Assembly (NCBI GenBank): GCA_900543475.1
Contig: UQRU01000018.1
Span: 1 to 29,158, forward strand
Direction: 5' to 3'
Length of the DNA: 29,158 nucleotides
From: an uncultured Eubacteriales bacterium
Lineage (GTDB): Bacteria > Bacillota > Clostridia > Christensenellales > CAG-138
Shown: piece after piece, positions 1-7,917 of the stretch
Layout: each line of letters starts with the position of its first letter
Numbering within the stretch: position 1 is the first letter of the stretch
Notes under the pieces: model-generated
The model's input: only the letters and a program-made list of their open reading frames with translations
Databases searched by the model: none
What the model was told of the DNA's origin: nothing
Position numbers and translations under genes: made by a program

Positions 1-116
1 GGGGCGGGCGGCGCCCCGCCCCCCGCCCCCCCCCCGCGGGGGGGGGGGGGGGCCGGCCCCCCCCCCGCGCGGGGGGCCCCCCCCCCCCCCCCCCCCCCCC
101 CCGCCCCCGCCGGCGA
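1..116. other. G/C-only low-complexity tract
   Basis: Apart from a few bases at its right edge this stretch contains only G and C, in long homopolymer runs including one of more than 20 C. It ends directly behind the stop codon of the CPBP gene, where a GC-rich terminator would be expected. It may be real GC-rich repeat sequence, but its form looks more like a contig-end or consensus artefact over a strong hairpin. No coding content is visible. Confidence 0.6.
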
Positions 117-124
117 CCGAAGGG

Positions 125-856
125 TTACTGCTTTTCCCTTGGCAGATACCAGACCCAGATGGCTATCGCCAGCATACTTCCAAGCCCCAGGAATAAGGCC
201 CAGTTAAGCTGCACGACGAATAGGGAAAGCAGGGTGTTGGTAAGCCCGTGAAAAAGGCTGCAAAAGAAGACGCACTGGGTCTGCCGGTAAAGGGCGGCCA
301 GGATGAAGCTCAGGACGATTCCCAGGGCGGCAAATAGGAGGAAGGGGATGTTTTGCTGGGAAGCGCCGGCCACAAACCACAGGGGCACATGCCAAAGGGA
401 CCAGATGGCCCCGGTGAGCAGGGAGGCAGCGGGATAAGAGAGCCGTTCTTCCAGCAAAGGCTGTAGGAAGCCCCGCCAGCCCAGCTCCTCGTTGCCGCCG
501 TATAGGAACACCGCTCCCAGGAAAACCAAGGGGACCTGAGACAGAGGCAGGGCGGGGTTAAGCTGCCGGGAGGAGAGGCCAATGGCCCCTAGCTCCAGCA
601 GGCAAACCAGCGGAAGCACCCATTTTTTGCCGGGGCCTCGGCGAAAGAGGGCCTGTAGAAGGGCGGAGAGGGGGCGCTTTTCCGGGCAAATCATCCACAC
701 AGCCAATGGCGGCCCAAAGCCTCCTAAAAGGTGCAGCAGTGTCCCCAGGGGATGGGAGAGGGAGAGAAGGCCCAGGTTGGCGAGAATAGCCAGGCCACCC
801 CAACATAGGTAAGAAAACCCGAAGGCCCACAAAAGATAGCGAGAAAGGCGGCTCAT
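125..856 (-). CDS. CPBP family intramembrane metalloprotease
   Basis: This 243-residue, strongly hydrophobic protein has about seven membrane segments. It carries the CPBP/Abi (CAAX-protease-like) signature: a Glu-Glu pair at residues 123-124 followed by Arg128, a Trp-His motif with His156, and a late FHGLTN motif near residue 203. Family members are membrane-embedded proteases acting on prenylated or peptide substrates; the substrate here cannot be told. The ATG lies 12 bases after the malic enzyme stop, so it is probably the last gene of a unit with malic enzyme and the DUF3267 protein. The ribosome site is weak, consistent with translational coupling. The family is secure, the role unknown. 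Confidence 0.85.
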   Translation of the reverse strand: MSRLSRYLLWAFGFSYLCWGGLAILANLGLLSLSHPLGTLLHLLGGFGPPLAVWMICPEKRPLSALLQALFRRGPGKKWVLPLVCLLELGAIGLSSRQLNPALPLSQVPLVFLGAVFLYGGNEELGWRGFLQPLLEERLSYPAASLLTGAIWSLWHVPLWFVAGASQQNIPFLLFAALGIVLSFILAALYRQTQCVFFCSLFHGLTNTLLSLFVVQLNWALFLGLGSMLAIAIWVWYLPREKQ

Positions 857-868
857 GGCGGCATCTGG

Positions 869-2044
869 TCAGATCCGGGCCACGCCGCTGTCCCGGGCGG
901 CCTGGGCCACGGCAGCGGCCACAGCCTTGCCCACCCGGGGGTCAAAGGCCTTGGGGATGATGTAGTCGGCGGATAGCTCCTCGGGGGAGATCAGGGCAGC
1001 CAGGGCATAGGCGGCGGCAATCTTCATTTGGTCGTTGATATCCTTGGCCCGCACGTCGAAGGCGCCCCGGAAAATCCCCGGGAATGCCAGTACGTTGTTG
1101 ATCTGGTTGGGGAAGTCGCTGCGTCCCGTGGCGATCACCGCCGCACCGCCGGCCTTGGCCTCATCCGGGAAGATCTCCGGGGTGGGGTTGGCGCAGGCGA
1201 AAATCACCGGGTCCTTGGCCATGGAAGCTACCATATCCCGGGTCACGGTGCCGGGGGCGGATACCCCAATGAACACATCCGCGCCCTGCATGGCATCCGC
1301 AAGGCTGCCCTTGCACATATCCAGATTGGTACGCTGGGCCATCTCCTCTTTAAAGGGGTTCATCCCCTGGGCGCGGCCTGCGTAGATGGCTCCCTGCCGG
1401 TCGCACAGGGTGATGTGTTGAAACCCATCCGAAAGCAGCAATCGGGCAATGGAAATGCTGGCCGCCCCCGCCCCATTGATGACGATGCGGACAGATCCTT
1501 TGGGCTTGCCCACCACCTTCAGGGCGTTGATCAGGCCCGCCAGGGTGATGACGGCGGTGCCGTGCTGGTCGTCATGAAAGATGGGGATGTCGCATTTTTC
1601 CTTGAGCTTGCGCTCGATCTCAAAGCAGCGGGGGGCTGCGATGTCCTCCAGGTTTACCCCGCCAAAGGAACCGGAAATCAGGTAAATGGTGTTGACGATC
1701 TCGTCCACATCCTTGCTTTTGATGCACATGGGGAAGGCGTCCACATCCCCAAAGGACTTAAATAGCACGCATTTGCCCTCCATCACCGGCATGCTGGCCT
1801 CCGGGCCGATATCCCCCAGGCCCAGCACCGCCGTGCCGTCGGACACCACCAGGCAAAGGTTCCAACGCCGGGTCAATGTATAGCTGAGGCTGGGGTCCTT
1901 CTGGATCTCCAGACAGGGCTGGGCTACCCCTGGGGTATAGGCCAAGGACAGGTCCTCCCGGGTGGCCACAGGCACCGTGGCGTTTACCTGAATCTTGCCT
2001 TTCCAGGCTTGGTGCAGGCGCAGGCTTTCTTTTGCGTAATCCAT
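869..2044 (-). CDS. NAD(P)-dependent malic enzyme (oxaloacetate-decarboxylating)
   Basis: The product converts malate to pyruvate and CO2 with reduction of NAD(P). It has the length of the short bacterial malic enzymes (391 residues from the chosen start). Visible signatures are the N-terminal YTPGVAQPC stretch, GLGDIGPEASMPVMEGK, the FHDDQHGTA metal-site region, and a Rossmann motif NGAGAASISIARLL. The frame extends 16 codons further upstream, but the ATG at 2044 has an AGGAG ribosome site at good distance and starts the family-typical MDYAKESL sequence. It lies 19 bases behind the DUF3267 gene and is probably transcribed with it. NAD versus NADP preference cannot be read with confidence. 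Confidence 0.93.
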   Translation of the reverse strand: MDYAKESLRLHQAWKGKIQVNATVPVATREDLSLAYTPGVAQPCLEIQKDPSLSYTLTRRWNLCLVVSDGTAVLGLGDIGPEASMPVMEGKCVLFKSFGDVDAFPMCIKSKDVDEIVNTIYLISGSFGGVNLEDIAAPRCFEIERKLKEKCDIPIFHDDQHGTAVITLAGLINALKVVGKPKGSVRIVINGAGAASISIARLLLSDGFQHITLCDRQGAIYAGRAQGMNPFKEEMAQRTNLDMCKGSLADAMQGADVFIGVSAPGTVTRDMVASMAKDPVIFACANPTPEIFPDEAKAGGAAVIATGRSDFPNQINNVLAFPGIFRGAFDVRAKDINDQMKIAAAYALAALISPEELSADYIIPKAFDPRVGKAVAAAVAQAARDSGVARI

Positions 2045-2063
2045 GGATGTTCTCCTTTTGTGA

Positions 2064-2738
2064 TTATTTGCTAGACGGTTCTTCCCGGACAAAGGCCACC
2101 AGGCCCCCTTGATAAGGGTGATCCAGGAAGATGGTATCCTTGGGGCAGCGGAATGCCAATAGCTTCCCGATAATGAGCATGTCCCCGCCGCCGCCTAAAA
2201 TCATCAAGGCGCTCAGCAGGAACAGGGGCCAGTTACCCAGGCGCAGGGCTGCCAAGTAGGGCAGCACGCCCAGAAGCAGAGTGGGAGCCAGGGCGCCCCA
2301 TACATAAGTATGGCGGGGCAGGGGCTCCTTGCAGGTACAATAGGGGGTCAGGTATTGGACCATAAACCCCAAAGCAACAGCCCGAAAGCCCCCCTTCGCA
2401 CTGAGACCCCAAAATAAACCGTGGATCAGCTCGTGCAGGCAGGTAAAGGCCATCAGCGCCAACAGGAACAGAAATAAATTCCCTAGGGAAAAGGAAATAC
2501 CCCCCTCCATGATGGCGGACAGGCCATGAAGCCGGAAAAACAGGAATCCCAGCAAAAACACCACCGGCAGGCCGATGGCCAGGGTCATTACATTGGCGTA
2601 GATCATGCCGATGGTCAGGTCATGGGGTTGGTAGCCTTCCGCCGCCAGGCTGGCCTGCATGGCTTCAAAGGCGGCTTTACGGGCCTGTTCAGCTGGCGTA
2701 AGGGCGCGTTTGTCCTCCTCTTGTTTCCATTTGTCCAT
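2064..2738 (-). CDS. DUF3267 zincin-like membrane protein
   Basis: A 224-residue membrane protein with about four hydrophobic segments and a HELIH zinc-binding motif at residues 102-106 inside a membrane helix. It matches the DUF3267 family of putative membrane metalloproteases, for which no substrate is established. I place the start at the second of two nearby ATG codons: AGGAGG is six bases before 2738 but abuts the upstream ATG at 2744. It is the first gene of a likely three-gene minus-strand unit with malic enzyme and the CPBP protease. Two membrane metalloprotease-like proteins bracketing a metabolic enzyme is curious, but I see no functional link. Confidence 0.75.
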   Translation of the reverse strand: MDKWKQEEDKRALTPAEQARKAAFEAMQASLAAEGYQPHDLTIGMIYANVMTLAIGLPVVFLLGFLFFRLHGLSAIMEGGISFSLGNLFLFLLALMAFTCLHELIHGLFWGLSAKGGFRAVALGFMVQYLTPYCTCKEPLPRHTYVWGALAPTLLLGVLPYLAALRLGNWPLFLLSALMILGGGGDMLIIGKLLAFRCPKDTIFLDHPYQGGLVAFVREEPSSK

Positions 2739-2773
2739 AAGCATCCTCCTTTTTTGGGGGCGTTGCCAAAGGT

Positions 2774-2782
2774 ATTATAGCA
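2774..2782 (-). promoter_or_regulatory. Extended -10 promoter for the DUF3267-malic enzyme unit
   Basis: Read on the minus strand this is TGC followed by a perfect TATAAT, the extended -10 form. A T-rich stretch sits at -35 distance without a good TTGACA. It lies about 36 bases upstream of the chosen DUF3267 start, leaving a short leader that contains AGGAGG. Confidence 0.6.
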
Positions 2783-2826
2783 TAAAGGCAAAGGGGAAAA
2801 AAGCGGGCATTCTCCAAAGGCGTGGG

Positions 2827-2888
2827 AACGCCCGGGGCGGCGTGGGGGCGCCGCCAAACGCCGCCGCCCCCCCGCCGCCCCGGGCGTT
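2827..2888. repeat. GC-rich 16-bp perfect inverted repeat
   Basis: The arms at 2827-2842 and 2873-2888 are perfect reverse complements. The loop contains a 16-base sequence (2850-2865, GCCGCCAAACGCCGCC) that recurs at 14132-14147. It lies between the divergent promoters of the DUF3267 gene and the HTH regulator, so it is not a simple end-of-gene terminator. It may be a dispersed palindromic repeat. Confidence 0.65.
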
Positions 2889-2971
2889 TCACCGGCCCTG
2901 CGGATCAGGCCGCAACCGGCGGTTGACAAAATATCCGGGCCCGGTTGGTAGCGGGCAACGGGGAAATCGTC

Positions 2972-2977
2972 TATAAT
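2972..2977 (+). promoter_or_regulatory. Candidate -10 box for the HTH-membrane regulator
   Basis: A perfect TATAAT lies about 55 bases before the ATG at 3033. No good -35 sits at 17 bases; TTGGTA at 2945-2950 is 21 bases away. A perfect TTGACA at 2923-2928 is too far for this -10 and has only a poor partner of its own. The promoter assignment is therefore tentative. Confidence 0.4.
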
Positions 2978-3032
2978 GGGTATGAAAATCGAGGGGCGCG
3001 CACCGCATAATGTAAAACCGAGGAGGAAACAT

Positions 3033-4046
3033 ATGATTCTAGCGGATAAGATCATCCGTTTGCGCAAGAAGAACGGCTGGTCCCAGGAGGAGCTGGCGGA
3101 TAAGCTGCAGGTATCCCGGCAGGCGGTATCCAAGTGGGAGGGCGCGCAAACCATCCCTGACATCGAACGGATCCTAGCCATGAGCCGGCTGTTTGGGGTA
3201 ACGGTGGACTATCTTCTCAAGGACGAGCAGGAGACGGAGACGTTTACCAAAGAGGAGGAAGCCATCCGCCAGGTGAGCTTGGAGGAAGCGGGCCAGTATT
3301 TGGCGCTACGGCGCCAGGCGGCCAAGCAGATCGCCCTGGGGACCTATCTGTGCATCCTGGGAATCATCCCCATGCTTTTGCTGGGGGGCGCGGCGGAGAC
3401 TGGGCGTTTGCCCATCACGGAAAACATGGCGGGGGGCGTGGGCCTGACGATCCTGCTGATGCTGGTGGCAGTAGCGGTGGGCCTATTCATCTATTGCGGC
3501 GGCCAGAGCCATGCTTACGCCTTTTTGGAAAAGGAGCCCTTCCAGGCCGCATATGGCGTAATAGGCATGGTGAAAGCGCGCCGTAAGGAATATCATTCCA
3601 CCTATGTCCGAGGCAATATCCTGGGCGCCTGCTTGTGTATCCTGGGGGCGGCCCCCTTGTTTCTAAGCGCGGCCAGGGAAGATGAATGGGTCAGCATCGT
3701 GATGCTGTGCTGCATGTTTGCTCTGAGCGGCTTGGGGGTGGCGACGTTGATCCTGGTGGGGGTACCCTGGGCGGCCATGGAAAAGCTGCTGCAAGAGGGG
3801 TCGTATTCCCCAAAGGAGAAAAGCCGCAGCAAAGCCCGCAGCAGGTTGAAAGAGCAGCTTAGCGGCCTATATTGGCTATTGGCGACAGCCGCCTTCCTGG
3901 CCGTTGGCCTGGCGGATCATAATTGGGCGTTTGCCAGGGTCTATTGGCCGGTGGCAGGGGTGCTGTTTGCGGGGCTAATGGTGGTATTGGACCTGGTGCT
4001 GGATAAAAGGGAAGCGCCGGATCCGGAGGAGGACGGAGAGCGGTAA
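3033..4046 (+). CDS. XRE-family HTH regulator with C-terminal membrane domain
   Basis: This 337-residue protein begins with a cro/C1-type HTH at roughly residues 5-58 (ADKIIRLRKKNGWSQEEL, then SRQAVSKWEGAQTIPDI). The remainder has about six hydrophobic segments, ending in a charged tail. HTH-membrane proteins of this kind are common in Firmicutes and are thought to sense envelope or metabolic state; no target is known here. The ATG at 3033 follows AGGAGG by six bases, whereas the ATG at 2976 overlaps the -10 box, so I reject the longer form. It diverges from the DUF3267-malic enzyme unit, which could be its target (inference). Confidence 0.85.
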   Translation: MILADKIIRLRKKNGWSQEELADKLQVSRQAVSKWEGAQTIPDIERILAMSRLFGVTVDYLLKDEQETETFTKEEEAIRQVSLEEAGQYLALRRQAAKQIALGTYLCILGIIPMLLLGGAAETGRLPITENMAGGVGLTILLMLVAVAVGLFIYCGGQSHAYAFLEKEPFQAAYGVIGMVKARRKEYHSTYVRGNILGACLCILGAAPLFLSAAREDEWVSIVMLCCMFALSGLGVATLILVGVPWAAMEKLLQEGSYSPKEKSRSKARSRLKEQLSGLYWLLATAAFLAVGLADHNWAFARVYWPVAGVLFAGLMVVLDLVLDKREAPDPEEDGER

Positions 4047-4053
4047 AAGGAAA

Positions 4054-4302
4054 AGGGACAGCGAATTTCGCTGTCCCTCAGCTTGTCGAGAAACCCCTGG
4101 GGACTCGGGGGCCGCAGCCCCCGGAGGCTATAATCGGATTTGGCGACATGCGCGTCAAATCCGCAAAAAGCCTTGCGTAGCAAGGGTTTCCCTGCATAGC
4201 TCCCTGGCCGCGCCATAGGCGCAAGGGAGCTATGAAAATCTCGAAAAAGTGGCGCAAGCCACTTTTTCGACAGCCTGAGGGACAGCGAAGTTCGCTGTCC
4301 CT
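4054..4302. repeat. MITE-like element made of serial hairpins
   Basis: Both ends carry the same self-complementary 25-base hairpin (4054-4078 and 4278-4302, AGGGACAGCGA arms). The similarity continues inward so that the two ends form imperfect terminal inverted repeats of about 40 bases. Between them are at least four more hairpins: GGGGGC/GCCCCC near 4105, CGGATTTG/CAAATCCG near 4133-4162, CATAGCTCCCT/AGGGAGCTATG at 4195-4235, and AAAAAGTGGC/GCCACTTTTT near 4243-4270. There is no ORF of its own and no clear target-site duplication. It lies between the convergent ends of the regulator gene and the aminotransferase gene, and may double as a terminator. Confidence 0.65.
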
Positions 4303-4320
4303 TTGGCGTTGCGCTGGGGT

Positions 4321-5487
4321 TTAGGCCATCTTGGTTTTGATGTCCGCCAGCCGGTTCAGGGCTTCCATCAAGGTATCGTCCTTCTTGGCGAAGTGGACCC
4401 GGATGATGTCGTTTACGTTCTCCTTGAAGAAGGAGGTGCCGGGCACGCAGGCTACGCCCACCTTCCGGGCCATTTCCTCGCAGAACTCCACGTCGGTCTG
4501 GCCGGGCTTCAGGTATTGGCCGATGTTGGCCAGCACGAAGTAAGCGCCCTGGGGGTCCGTATACTGGATGCCGATGTCGTCCAGGCCCTTGGTGAACAGA
4601 GCCTTCATGTGGGCATAATGGGCGCCGAATTCCTCGTAATAGCTATCCGGCATCTCCAGGCCCGCGATGGCGGCCTCCATCAGCACAGAGGGGGCGCCCA
4701 CGGTGTTGAAGTCGTGGAATTGCTTGATCCGGTCCATCAGATGCTGGGGGGCGATGGCATAGCCCAGCCGCCAGCCGGTGATGGAATAGGTCTTGGACAG
4801 GGAGCTGCAGGATACCGTCCGCTCCCACATGCCGGGCAGGGTGCTCATATAGACGTGCTTATGGGGGGCGTAAACGATGTGCTCGTATACCTCGTCCATG
4901 ATCACGTAGGTGTCATAGCGGATGGCCATATCCCCGATGAGCTTAAGCTCTTCTTCTGTAAACACCTTGCCGCTGGGGTTGGAGGGGTTGCAGATCAAAA
5001 TGGCCTTTGCTCCCTGCTTGAAGGCATCCTCCAGCACGTTGGGGTCAAAGTGGAAGGTGGGGGGGACCAGGGGCACGAAGATGGGCTCGCAGTCCGCCAT
5101 GATCGCTTGGGCCCGGTAGTTTTCAAAGTAGGGGGAGAACATGATGATCTTATCCCCCGGGTTGGTGAGGGCGAAGATGGTATCCACCATGGCCTCGGTG
5201 GAGCCGATGGTGATCACCATATTGGTTTCCGGGTCCAGGTTCAGGCCCATGAAATGGCCGCATTTTTTAGCCAGGGCCTGGCGGAAGTTGGGGGCGCCCA
5301 TGGTGATGGGATACTGATGGGGGCCGATGGCGCTCACCTGGGCCAGCCGGTCGGTAATGGCCTTGGGCGGGTCGAAATCCGGATAGCCCTGGGCCAGGTT
5401 GATGGCGCCGCAGGCCAGGGAAATACGGGTCATACGGCGGATGACGGAGTCGGTAAATTGTTCTGTCTTACGGCTGATGTCCTTCAT
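4321..5487 (-). CDS. Class I/II PLP-dependent aminotransferase (aromatic/aspartate type)
   Basis: A 388-residue fold-type I aminotransferase. Asn170, Asp198 and Tyr201 fit the PLP contacts, Lys232 in SLSKTYSITGWRLG is the Schiff-base lysine, and an Arg in the C-terminal IRVHFAKK stretch fits the substrate carboxylate ligand. The length matches the family. It is the last gene of the Tyr T-box operon, 31 bases behind the ACT-domain gene. That context argues for an arylpyruvate to aromatic amino acid reaction with glutamate as likely amino donor. Sequence alone does not separate aromatic from aspartate or alanine specificity. A GAAGGA ribosome site precedes the ATG. Confidence 0.88.
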   Translation of the reverse strand: MKDISRKTEQFTDSVIRRMTRISLACGAINLAQGYPDFDPPKAITDRLAQVSAIGPHQYPITMGAPNFRQALAKKCGHFMGLNLDPETNMVITIGSTEAMVDTIFALTNPGDKIIMFSPYFENYRAQAIMADCEPIFVPLVPPTFHFDPNVLEDAFKQGAKAILICNPSNPSGKVFTEEELKLIGDMAIRYDTYVIMDEVYEHIVYAPHKHVYMSTLPGMWERTVSCSSLSKTYSITGWRLGYAIAPQHLMDRIKQFHDFNTVGAPSVLMEAAIAGLEMPDSYYEEFGAHYAHMKALFTKGLDDIGIQYTDPQGAYFVLANIGQYLKPGQTDVEFCEEMARKVGVACVPGTSFFKENVNDIIRVHFAKKDDTLMEALNRLADIKTKMA

Positions 5488-5518
5488 AATGGTATTCCTT
5501 CTTTCTCTCTCTGCTGAA

Positions 5519-5950
5519 TTAACGCATACCCATGGCTGCGGGGTCCGCGGGAGTGATCCCCGCGGCGCGCAGGAGATGGTCTACCTTGTCCGTATCCGCC
5601 ACCCGGAAGATCATAAAGGCTTGATCGCCGCTGCGGCCAAAGGCGGAATACATATATTCCACATCCACCTGGTGTTGGGCAAAGACCTCCATCACGGCGG
5701 CTAGGCCGCCGGGGGCGTCCGGCACCCCCACCGCCACCACCGGGGTCATGGAGAGGATGAAGCCCTTTTCCAGCAGCACGGAGGCCGCCCGTTCAGGCTG
5801 ATCGGCGATGAGGCGAAGCACCCCATAGTCGGTGACCTCGGCGATATTGATGGCCCGCAGGTCGATCTGGCTGGCGGAGAGGGTGGAGGTGATTTCCGCC
5901 AGCTGGCCAGGCCGGTTTTCCAGAAACACAGAAATCTGATGAATCGTCAT
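5519..5950 (-). CDS. Tandem ACT-domain protein
   Basis: The 143 residues form two ACT domains, roughly 1-68 and 70-138. The first opens with QISVFLENRPGQLAEIT, a typical ACT beginning with the glycine that shapes the amino acid-binding turn. ACT domains bind amino acids and modulate enzymes. Small double-ACT proteins commonly sit next to paaK and iorAB genes in Clostridia and archaea, presumably sensing an aromatic amino acid or arylpyruvate. It lies 18 bases behind the PaaK-like gene and 31 before the aminotransferase. AGGAG precedes the ATG. Domain type is secure; ligand and partner enzyme are inferred. Confidence 0.87.
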   Translation of the reverse strand: MTIHQISVFLENRPGQLAEITSTLSASQIDLRAINIAEVTDYGVLRLIADQPERAASVLLEKGFILSMTPVVAVGVPDAPGGLAAVMEVFAQHQVDVEYMYSAFGRSGDQAFMIFRVADTDKVDHLLRAAGITPADPAAMGMR

Positions 5951-5968
5951 AACGGATGGGCTCCTTTC

Positions 5969-7267
5969 TTAGATCTTCCGCTTGTCGATGACCCGCACGG
6001 CCTTGCCCTCGCTGCGTTGGATGGACTTGGGGGCCACCAGCCGCACCTTGGCGTAGATGCCCAGCATGGCCTTGAGGGCGTTGACCAGCTGCTTCTCCCG
6101 ATTGGCCACCTGGCTGAGCTGGTCGGAGAAGGCGTCGGGGGTCATTTCCACCTGGACCTCCAGCACGTCGGAGTTGTTGATCCGCTCCACGATGATCTGG
6201 TAGTTGGCGGCGTAGCCCTGCTCCAACAAGACCGTCTCGATCTGGGAAGGGAATACGTTGACGCCCTTTACGATGAGCATATCGTCGCTGCGGCCCATGG
6301 GCTTGGACATTTTGATGTGGGTCCTGCCACAGGAGCAGGGTTTGGAGGACAGCACGCAAATATCCCGGGTACGGTACCGGAGCAGGGGGAAGGCCTCCTT
6401 GGTGATGGAGGTAAATACCAATTCGCCCTTGGAGCCTTCGGGAAGCACCTCGCCGGTGACGGGATCGATGATCTCGGCGATGAAGTGGTCCTCGTTGATG
6501 TGCATCCCCGTCTGCTCGGCGCACTCGTAGCTGACCCCGGGGCCGCTGAGCTCTGTAAGACCATAGATGTCGTAGGCCTTGATCCCCAGCTTGCGCTGGA
6601 TATCCTGGCGCATCTCCTCGCTCCAGGCTTCCGCGCCGAAGATGCCGGCCTTGAGCTTGAGCTTGTCCCTTAGGCCCCGCTCAATGGCGGTTTCCGCCAG
6701 ATACGCCGCATAGGAAGGGGTGCAGCACAGGATGGTGGAGCCCAGGTCCACCATAAACTGGAGCTGCCGGTCCGTATTGCCCGAGGACATGGGCAGGGTG
6801 AGACAGCCCACCTTATGGCTGCCCCCATTCAGACCAGGACCGCCGGTGAACAGACCGTAGCCATAGCTGACATGGCACACGTCCTCGTTGGTGCCGCCGG
6901 CCGCCACGATGGCCCGGGCGCAGCAATCTTCCCACAGATCCAGGTCATGCTGGGTATAGAAGGCCACCACCCGCTTGCCGGTGGTGCCGGAGGTGGACTG
7001 GATGCGCACGCAGTCCTTCAGGGGCCGGGCGGTGAGGCCGTAGGGATAGGCTTCCCTTAGGTCGTCCTTGGTGACAAAGGGCAGCTTATGTAGATCCGCA
7101 ACGCCCTTAATATCGCCAGGGGTCAGGCCCTTTTCTTCCATCTTTTTACGGTAGTAGGGGACATTGTCCCAGACGTTCTGCACCTGTTTGACCAGGCGTT
7201 CATTTTGCCAGGCCAGGATCTGCTCCCGGCTGGCGCATTCGATCTCGGGTTGGTAGTAGCGTTCCAT
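5969..7267 (-). CDS. paaK: Phenylacetate-CoA ligase (PaaK-like, AMP-forming)
   Basis: This 432-residue enzyme belongs to the PaaK branch of adenylate-forming ligases, which join ATP, CoA and an arylacetate to give aryl-acetyl-CoA, AMP and pyrophosphate. The phosphate-binding loop STSGTTGK is at residues 91-98. FGAEAWSEEMRQDI, YDIYGLTELSGPG and the C-terminal GRSDDMLIVKGVNVFPSQIE follow in family order, and a CSCGRTH cysteine stretch typical of PaaK precedes the last motif. It sits 75 bases behind iorB in the Tyr T-box operon. Pairing with iorAB makes an arylacetyl-CoA substrate likely (phenyl-, 4-hydroxyphenyl- or indoleacetate), but the exact acid cannot be read. Confidence 0.9.
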   Translation of the reverse strand: MERYYQPEIECASREQILAWQNERLVKQVQNVWDNVPYYRKKMEEKGLTPGDIKGVADLHKLPFVTKDDLREAYPYGLTARPLKDCVRIQSTSGTTGKRVVAFYTQHDLDLWEDCCARAIVAAGGTNEDVCHVSYGYGLFTGGPGLNGGSHKVGCLTLPMSSGNTDRQLQFMVDLGSTILCCTPSYAAYLAETAIERGLRDKLKLKAGIFGAEAWSEEMRQDIQRKLGIKAYDIYGLTELSGPGVSYECAEQTGMHINEDHFIAEIIDPVTGEVLPEGSKGELVFTSITKEAFPLLRYRTRDICVLSSKPCSCGRTHIKMSKPMGRSDDMLIVKGVNVFPSQIETVLLEQGYAANYQIIVERINNSDVLEVQVEMTPDAFSDQLSQVANREKQLVNALKAMLGIYAKVRLVAPKSIQRSEGKAVRVIDKRKI

Positions 7268-7342
7268 GTTGGGGTCGTGTTCCTTTCTTATGGGTAAAAA
7301 AGATCGATTGGCTGGGCCGCAGCCCGGCTCAATTTGTTGGAT

Positions 7343-7915
7343 TTACGCGCTGGCCCCCAGGGCGAAGGCCCGCAGGTTCAGCTCCAGGAATTTGGGAGGC
7401 ACGCTCTCGCGGATGGCCTGTTCCCATTCCGCCTGGGAGAAGTCAAAGCTCTTGGACAGACGGCCCAACAATACGATGTTTACCGCCTTGGCAGAACCGG
7501 CTTCCTCCGCCAGGGAAAGGGCGTCAAAGGCATCCACATCCATGCCCGCCTGGCGCATCTTTTCCACCAGGCCCTGGGGGTATTGGGCGGCGCCGGTAAT
7601 TACAGGCATGGGGTTGATCTGCTGGGTGTTGGTGACGATCCGGCCGCCGGGCTTAAGGTATTCCGTCCAGCGGGCGGCTTCCAGCAATTCAAAAGAGAGG
7701 ATGAAATCCGCCTGCCCCTTGTCGATGATGGGGGAATAGACCTTGTCCCCATAGCGCACATAGGTCACCACCGAGCCGCCCCGCTGGCTCATGCCGTGCA
7801 CCTCCGAGACCTTTACGTCATAGCCCCGGCTCAAAAACAGCTTGCCCAGCAGCTTGCTGGCCAACAGGGAGCCCTGGCCCCCTACGCCGACGATCATGAT
7901 ATTTTTGGTTTCCAT
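7343..7915 (-). CDS. iorB: Indolepyruvate:ferredoxin oxidoreductase, beta subunit
   Basis: A 190-residue subunit of the pyruvate-ferredoxin-oxidoreductase gamma-like family, recognised by its N-terminal GVGGQGSLLASKLLG and the HGMSQRGGSVVTYVRYG segment. With IorA it interconverts arylpyruvates and aryl-acetyl-CoA plus CO2 with ferredoxin; the reaction is reversible. The frame contains an ATG at 7921 overlapping the iorA stop, but GGAGGG abuts that codon and lies six bases before the ATG at 7915, so I choose the latter. Close coupling behind iorA is typical for the complex. Confidence 0.92.
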   Translation of the reverse strand: METKNIMIVGVGGQGSLLASKLLGKLFLSRGYDVKVSEVHGMSQRGGSVVTYVRYGDKVYSPIIDKGQADFILSFELLEAARWTEYLKPGGRIVTNTQQINPMPVITGAAQYPQGLVEKMRQAGMDVDAFDALSLAEEAGSAKAVNIVLLGRLSKSFDFSQAEWEQAIRESVPPKFLELNLRAFALGASA

Positions 7916-7917
7916 GC

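Noticed and set aside
2923..2977. TTGACA (2923) and TATAAT (2972) as one promoter
   Set aside because: They are 43 bases apart, far beyond the 16-18 needed; each was considered separately.
4303..5517. Long plus-strand open frame opposite the aminotransferase gene
   Set aside because: It is the mirror of a GC-rich gene; the translation is rich in Gly, His and Val without any family resemblance, and the minus-strand product is a clear aminotransferase.
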